Part shown: positions 56,502 through 61,168 of the stretch, piece by piece
Layout: each line of letters starts with the position of its first letter
Numbering within the stretch: the stretch's first letter is position 1
NCBI GenBank assembly: GCA_018058425.1
Contig: JAGOZX010000008.1
Location: 1 to 61,168, forward strand
Source of the DNA: Sebaldella sp.
Lineage (GTDB): Bacteria; Fusobacteriota; Fusobacteriia; Fusobacteriales; Leptotrichiaceae
Length of the DNA: 61,168 nucleotides
Reading direction: 5' to 3'
Program-made: the position numbers and the translations under genes
The notes under the pieces: model-generated
Database searches by the model: none
Told to the model about the DNA's origin: nothing
What the model saw: the letters and a program-made list of their open reading frames with translations, nothing else

Positions 56502-57239
56502 TTGATACCTTACCTAAGAAAAAAAAGAATACTAGATGAGCTGGAAAAAAAGGAAATTGTATATTTAGAACATTTTATAGATATCTTATATGAAGTTTCA
56601 GAATCAACAATAAGAAGAGATTTGAAAATATTATCAGATGAAGGAAAGATTATTTTACTTCATGGGGGAGCAATTAAACTAAAAAGAAATTCTAAAGAAG
56701 TACCTGTGGTGTCAAAAAAGCTTATGAATGTAAAATTTAAAGAAAGAATAGCAAAGTATGCATCATCTCTTATACAGAATGGTGAAACAGTGTATATCGA
56801 CTCAGGAACAACAACAGAATTAATGGTGAAATATCTAAAAAATAAAGACATAACAATTGTTACCACTAATACTCAGATATTAACTCAGTTAGAAGATACT
56901 AAATTTGAATGTATACTTATAGGAGGAGAAATAATAAAAAATTTAGGATCCACAGTAGGGTCTTTAACAGACAGAATACTTTCAGAGTTTCATTTTAGTC
57001 GTGCTTTTTTGGGTGCAAATGGATATAGTGAAGTAAATGGAGTAAGTACGTATGATTTAAGAGAAGCAAATAAAAAAAGAATAGTAAAAAAGAACTCTGA
57101 TAAGACATATGTCCTTTTAGATTCTAGTAAAATAGGTAAAAATGCTGTTTGTAGAGTATTTGAACTTGAGGAAATAGAGCTGATAACAGACAAGATGAAT
57201 GATGCTCTTAAAAAGTATAACAATTATGTTATTGTATAG
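56502..57239 (+). CDS. DeoR-family sugar-operon regulator
   Basis: A 245-residue repressor. The N-terminal DeoR helix-turn-helix (ISTRR-like VSESTIRRDLKILSDEGKI at about 32-50, then LLHGGAIKL) is followed by the DeoRC phosphosugar-binding domain (NGETVYIDSGTTTELMVKYL, TTNTQI, GGEI, LGANGYS, DSSKIGKNAVCRV). Such proteins are usually released by a phosphorylated sugar from their own pathway. The start is TTG at 56502, seven bases after AAAGGAG. It is the last gene before a terminator and probably controls the promoter at 50867. Confidence 0.93.
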   Translation: MIPYLRKKRILDELEKKEIVYLEHFIDILYEVSESTIRRDLKILSDEGKIILLHGGAIKLKRNSKEVPVVSKKLMNVKFKERIAKYASSLIQNGETVYIDSGTTTELMVKYLKNKDITIVTTNTQILTQLEDTKFECILIGGEIIKNLGSTVGSLTDRILSEFHFSRAFLGANGYSEVNGVSTYDLREANKKRIVKKNSDKTYVLLDSSKIGKNAVCRVFELEEIELITDKMNDALKKYNNYVIV

Positions 57240-57249
57240 AAAATTTTTA

Positions 57250-57302
57250 AAGAAAAAAAGATAAGTGATTTTAAATCTTAAAGATCTTTTTTTCTTTTTT
57301 TA
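57250..57302 (+). terminator. Terminator of the sugar operon
   Basis: AAGAAAAAAAGAT (57250-57262) pairs perfectly with ATCTTTTTTTCTT (57284-57296) and is followed by T-rich sequence. Confidence 0.8.
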
Positions 57303-57739
57303 TTCTAGAATGGAATTCTATAATATACACGTAATTAGCTCATATAAAGTTTATAATTTCAACATGGTCTTAGACCACAAAAATTAATATTTTATTTTTT
57401 TTCAATTAAATTAGAAAAAATAATTTTGAATTTTGATTAGTAAGTGATATCATGTATATATATATAATTAGATTTTTAATTCATTTATTTTAAATTTAAT
57501 TAATATTTCTAATTACAAGGGTTGAAAAGCAAAACATAACAGTGTAAAAGTGAACACTAACATGTCATTGGTGAGATTAAAATAATAATAAATATTCAGA
57601 AGTAGTGTTAAAAATTATTTTGATACTTCAATCTTGGCTTATTTTTAAAAATGAATAATTTTTTAATATTTATTTTGAATAGGCTGTAATGAAATATATA
57701 TATAAGGAAGGTGAATAAAGAAATCAATAAAATTTAAAA
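57303..57739. other. AT-rich upstream region of autotransporter 5
   Basis: No gene is seen. TAGAATGGAATTCTA near 57307-57325 is a small palindrome. A promoter for the next gene must lie here, but no consensus pair stands out. Confidence 0.45.
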
Positions 57740-57751
57740 AAAGGAGATAAA

Positions 57752-60700
57752 ATGAGAAAAAATAAAAAATTATTAATGTGTTTTCTAGCGCTAAATACAA
57801 TTATATCTTCTTATACTGGTGCAGCAACTACTGCATCTAGTAAGTATGATAAAATGTTCACTAGCATGGTAAATAATTTAGAAAAAGGAAGATCAAATGA
57901 ACAGAATTATAAGTTAATAGAAAAAGTTTTAAATAAGAGAAATAAAGAATTAAAAGATCTTTATAAGCAAAGTGACTATATTGTAAAGCCAGAATATTTA
58001 GAATGGCAGATATTTTTTAGCGGATTTTATGAAGAATATTCCAAAGGAGTAGATAACAGCTCAGAAAATGGTATTTATCATTCAAATGTGTCGGGATATT
58101 ATGATGAAAATGGAAATTATGTTTCAACAAGTAGTTTAAAAGGCGGCTTACAGGGAAAACCATATTTGGAACTTCAAAAACCTAAAGAAATAGATTTAGG
58201 AGTAAGTATTCAGGTAAGAGAACCAAGTAGAGAGCCGATAACATTAGGAGTAACAAAGCCATCAATGCCTTTGGTATCTCCAAATAAACCAAATGCTCTA
58301 ACTATTACGCCTCCTACAATACCATCGATGCCTAATTTATCATTTGATGTAACGGTACCGGGAACATTTGTTCCTCCAGTGGTAGGAACTCCATCATTGG
58401 TATCTTTTCCAACAATGGCAGTAAAACCTTTTAATCCAGTAACACCAAACGTTACTACTATAAATATAGCAGCAGTACCGACTTTGACACTTACCTTTCC
58501 GGGTTCTGGGAATGGAGATGCACAATGGATTACTTCTTCTGGATCAGTGGCTCCGATGGCACAGCAAGTATTAACAGGTCAGGCAGGGAAAGGAACTTTG
58601 GATGCTGTAAGTTTATCAACAGTAGCAGCACAAAATTTCAACTTAAGTGTTCATAATACGCAAGCAACAGGGTTAACAGGTACAGCTCACACTCAAACTA
58701 ATAATGGAATTAGAAACTTTGACTGGATAAACCAAAGATCATCTCATGCTGTAATGAAACTAGTTGGAAGTCATACAATTAACATTAATAATATGGATAT
58801 TAATTTTATAGGTGTGGGAGATAAGGCCTCTGCTTATTTGATGTTATTTCATACTGACGCGCATAATTTTCCTACAGAGGATTCTGTATGGATTTTAGGC
58901 GCTGATACGAATATAAATATGTCAGGTCAAAAAACAATTTTATATGGGGTACAGTCACATTCAACTTACACATCAGGTTCTGGAATGAAAAATTATGGAA
59001 CGATAACAACAGACGCAGAAACGAGTGCTACGACAAGTCAAGGAGATACATATACAGGACTAAATCCTTATCAAAGAATAATCTTCACTACAATAGATGC
59101 TGATGGAAATTCAGCGAGTCGTTATAATAGATATTTTTATTTTGAAAATTATGGAAGTATAACTTTAAATGGAACTTCTGATATACTTGCTAACTTTGCA
59201 ACACGTGGGGGAAACTCAACAGGAGGAACCATATTCAGAAATGATGGGACAATTTATCTAAATGGACAAAGTTCTGTGGGAGTAATGCTTAATCCTAATG
59301 TGGGAGATATGATGGACTCTAAGGTTCTTTTAAATTCTCCACTAGAATTAACAGGAGACAAGTCAGTAGGATTCCAGCTTACACACACTAGTTTTAAATT
59401 ACAAAACTCAATAGTAAACTTAAATTTAGGATCAATAGGAAATGTTACTAATTCCACAGGAAACATGGCAGGCGGACAAGCGGATAAAGTAGAAGGTGCT
59501 GTGGGAATACTTGTAAATGCGTTAGGAAATTATACATTAAGAGATTATAAGATAAATATAGGCGACCACTCTTTAAATAATGCAGGAATAAGAGTAGATA
59601 GAGGAACTCTTACTTTAGGAACAGGAGGAACAAACTCATCACTTAATTTTTCAGCAAATAGTACACAAAATGCAGGAGTTTCAATAACAGGAGGAACATC
59701 TACTGTAACTACTGGAGGAATTACAATAAACCTAGATGGAATATCTAATGTAGGAGTGCAAGCAGAAAATAATGGGACTTTTAATCATACAAATGGAGTA
59801 ATAAATGTAAATGGAGATGGAAGTTCAGGAATCACAACATTAAGCAATGCAACGACAAATATGAATGGAGCTACAGCTATAATAAATGTAGGGAATAAAA
59901 GTACAGGAGTTTACAATGACTCAATTTTTAACTTTACAAATGGGACAATTACAGCTTCAGGAGACTCAGCAATAGCAGTTTATGGTGCAGATGGAAATAT
60001 TACAACAAATCTAAATGGTGGAGGAATAAAAGCTGAAAATGGAGGGATAGCCCTTTATTCAGGAAATAACTCTAAAATTAACTTAGCTGGAACTTCTTTA
60101 ACAGCAGGTGCAGGAGGATTGTTATTTTATAACTATAATGGCGGAGCCTTAACAGGAAAATTTGTTTTAGATGGTAATATACAAGCTAGGGTTGATACTG
60201 GAGGAATAGCTTTTTATTATAAAGCTTCAGCATTAACTCCAGCAGCATTAGCAAATGTAGGAGATCTAAAAGCAAGCTTTCTGGGGAAAACTAATCTTGG
60301 AGTAACTGATTTTTTAAGGTTAAATATGGGTCAGGGTTCTAGTCTAATTTATCTAGAAACTCCTGCTGGAACAGTAGCAGATATAAGTGATTTAAGTTCA
60401 CTGCCCACAGATCCACTAGATTTAGGTTCATCAACATGGCTCTCAATGATAGAGGACGTACCAAATACTGTGAAAAATTATACTATATCAGATATAGATC
60501 TTACATTAGATAATACAAATGATTCAAATCTAGATACAGGAATATATGGCCAAATACAACTCTTAAGTTCAAGTGTAAAGGTAAATAGTGGAGTTACAGT
60601 AGCAGGAACAAAGGATAATCAAATAGCAATAGTTCAGAGAAACAAGCCGTCAGGTGTTCTTGGTGGTATTAATATAATTAATAATGGTCACATTTCTCTT

Positions 60701-61168
60701 GGAGGAGATAACACAATAGGTATAGCAGGAGATTATGTAAAAATAGACACAGATTCTAGTTCTAGTATAACAGTAACAGGTGTAGACTCAATAGGAATAG
60801 TGGCAGCAAATGATACAGAGGTTTTAAATAAAGGAATAATACAAATAGATGGAGAAAACTCAGTAGGGATTTTTGGAGTAAATACCATAGATGATCCTAT
60901 TTCTCTTTTAGGATATGGTACTGGAGGAATAAATATAGTTCACGAAGGTGAAATAAAAAGTACAGCCTTATCAGGTGAAAGATATGGGATTTATGCTAAT
61001 AATAATGCAACTACAGGTGTTGCAACAGCTGATTCTAAGATAAAAACAGCAGCAAATTCAAAAATTGATTTGAGTTCTGGAAAAGGCGGAGTAGGAATAT
61101 ATGTCAATAAAAGTACAGTAACACATGGAGGAGAGATAAGTTTATTCTCTGATGGCACAGGATCAAGC
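57752..61168 (+). CDS. Large fusobacterial autotransporter, N-terminal 1139 codons (runs off the window)
   Basis: The ATG at 57752, after AAAGGAGATAA, opens a frame that I read without a stop to the last base. Signal peptide about 1-26 (RKNKKLLMCFLALNTIISSYTGA; the single Cys is inside it). N-terminal module about 30-100 (KYDKMFTSMVNN ... KPEYLEWQIFFSGFY). Then YYDENGNYV, a GKPY segment, and a markedly proline-rich stretch at about 150-250 (ITPPTIPSMPNLS; PPVVGTPSLVSFP). The passenger then starts with a region carrying few repeats, followed by GIY/GVG units of beta-helix type up to the window edge. The linker and barrel should lie beyond 61168. It is a paralogue of the four other autotransporters and appears intact as far as visible. 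Confidence 0.92.
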   Translation, partial: MRKNKKLLMCFLALNTIISSYTGAATTASSKYDKMFTSMVNNLEKGRSNEQNYKLIEKVLNKRNKELKDLYKQSDYIVKPEYLEWQIFFSGFYEEYSKGVDNSSENGIYHSNVSGYYDENGNYVSTSSLKGGLQGKPYLELQKPKEIDLGVSIQVREPSREPITLGVTKPSMPLVSPNKPNALTITPPTIPSMPNLSFDVTVPGTFVPPVVGTPSLVSFPTMAVKPFNPVTPNVTTINIAAVPTLTLTFPGSGNGDAQWITSSGSVAPMAQQVLTGQAGKGTLDAVSLSTVAAQNFNLSVHNTQATGLTGTAHTQTNNGIRNFDWINQRSSHAVMKLVGSHTININNMDINFIGVGDKASAYLMLFHTDAHNFPTEDSVWILGADTNINMSGQKTILYGVQSHSTYTSGSGMKNYGTITTDAETSATTSQGDTYTGLNPYQRIIFTTIDADGNSASRYNRYFYFENYGSITLNGTSDILANFATRGGNSTGGTIFRNDGTIYLNGQSSVGVMLNPNVGDMMDSKVLLNSPLELTGDKSVGFQLTHTSFKLQNSIVNLNLGSIGNVTNSTGNMAGGQADKVEGAVGILVNALGNYTLRDYKINIGDHSLNNAGIRVDRGTLTLGTGGTNSSLNFSANSTQNAGVSITGGTSTVTTGGITINLDGISNVGVQAENNGTFNHTNGVINVNGDGSSGITTLSNATTNMNGATAIINVGNKSTGVYNDSIFNFTNGTITASGDSAIAVYGADGNITTNLNGGGIKAENGGIALYSGNNSKINLAGTSLTAGAGGLLFYNYNGGALTGKFVLDGNIQARVDTGGIAFYYKASALTPAALANVGDLKASFLGKTNLGVTDFLRLNMGQGSSLIYLETPAGTVADISDLSSLPTDPLDLGSSTWLSMIEDVPNTVKNYTISDIDLTLDNTNDSNLDTGIYGQIQLLSSSVKVNSGVTVAGTKDNQIAIVQRNKPSGVLGGINIINNGHISLGGDNTIGIAGDYVKIDTDSSSSITVTGVDSIGIVAANDTEVLNKGIIQIDGENSVGIFGVNTIDDPISLLGYGTGGINIVHEGEIKSTALSGERYGIYANNNATTGVATADSKIKTAANSKIDLSSGKGGVGIYVNKSTVTHGGEISLFSDGTGSS

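Overview
The window looks like chromosome of a Fusobacterium species. The DNA is strongly AT-rich. It carries five very large type V autotransporters that begin with the fusobacterial 'autotransporter-associated N-terminal domain' and end in a barrel closing on Phe. It also has a MipA/OmpV outer-membrane protein, so the cell has an outer membrane, next to regulators and transporters of Firmicutes type, a mix typical of Fusobacteriota. The species cannot be fixed from the sequence alone. No rRNA, tRNA, CRISPR array, transposase or phage module was seen.

Layout. 0.5-2.9 kb: a TrmO-like tRNA methyltransferase gene downstream of a MerR-family regulator, with a textbook MerR-type promoter (19-bp spacer holding a perfect palindrome), then a gene of unknown function. 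3.0-9.7 kb: intact autotransporter 1. 9.8-11.3 kb: a small intracellular protein, a possible sRNA and a small exported protein. 11.3-14.7 kb: a MarR regulator and a P2-type (calcium-like) cation ATPase, each preceded by the same operator. 14.8-15.6 kb: a gene-poor stretch holding a candidate small RNA whose promoter carries a DtxR-family box. 15.6-17.5 kb: MipA/OmpV protein, a 118-bp MITE-like element and a transglutaminase-like protein. 17.9-22.5 kb: a DtxR/MntR-type regulator and a four-gene TroABCD-like Mn/Zn/Fe ABC importer, with the same DtxR-type box overlapping the first ribosome binding site. 22.5-23.6 kb: divergent NAD(P)H:quinone-type oxidoreductase and HxlR/YodB-type redox regulator.

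23.8-46.3 kb is an autotransporter block. One gene is decayed (start-site frameshift plus two nonsense codons), one is intact with 2639 residues, and one on the minus strand has an early +1 frameshift. 47.1-50.3 kb: a secreted beta-propeller-like protein divergent from a TetR regulator and a DKNYY-repeat exported protein. 50.9-57.3 kb: a sugar-uptake operon (TIM-barrel isomerase/epimerase, lipoprotein binding protein, RbsA-type ATPase, RbsC-type permease, ribokinase-family kinase, DeoR regulator). 57.75 kb to the end: the first 1139 codons of a fifth autotransporter.

How it works together. The autotransporters share a signal peptide, an ~85-residue N-terminal module and a ~280-residue barrel but have different passengers. 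This suits a surface-adhesin repertoire that diversifies by recombination and loses members to frameshifts. The rest is a set of small self-contained regulator-target units for metal import, cation efflux, redox stress and sugar use. The most interesting signal outside the genes is the candidate sRNA at 14.84-14.95 kb, which may belong to the metal regulon of the tro operon 3 kb away.
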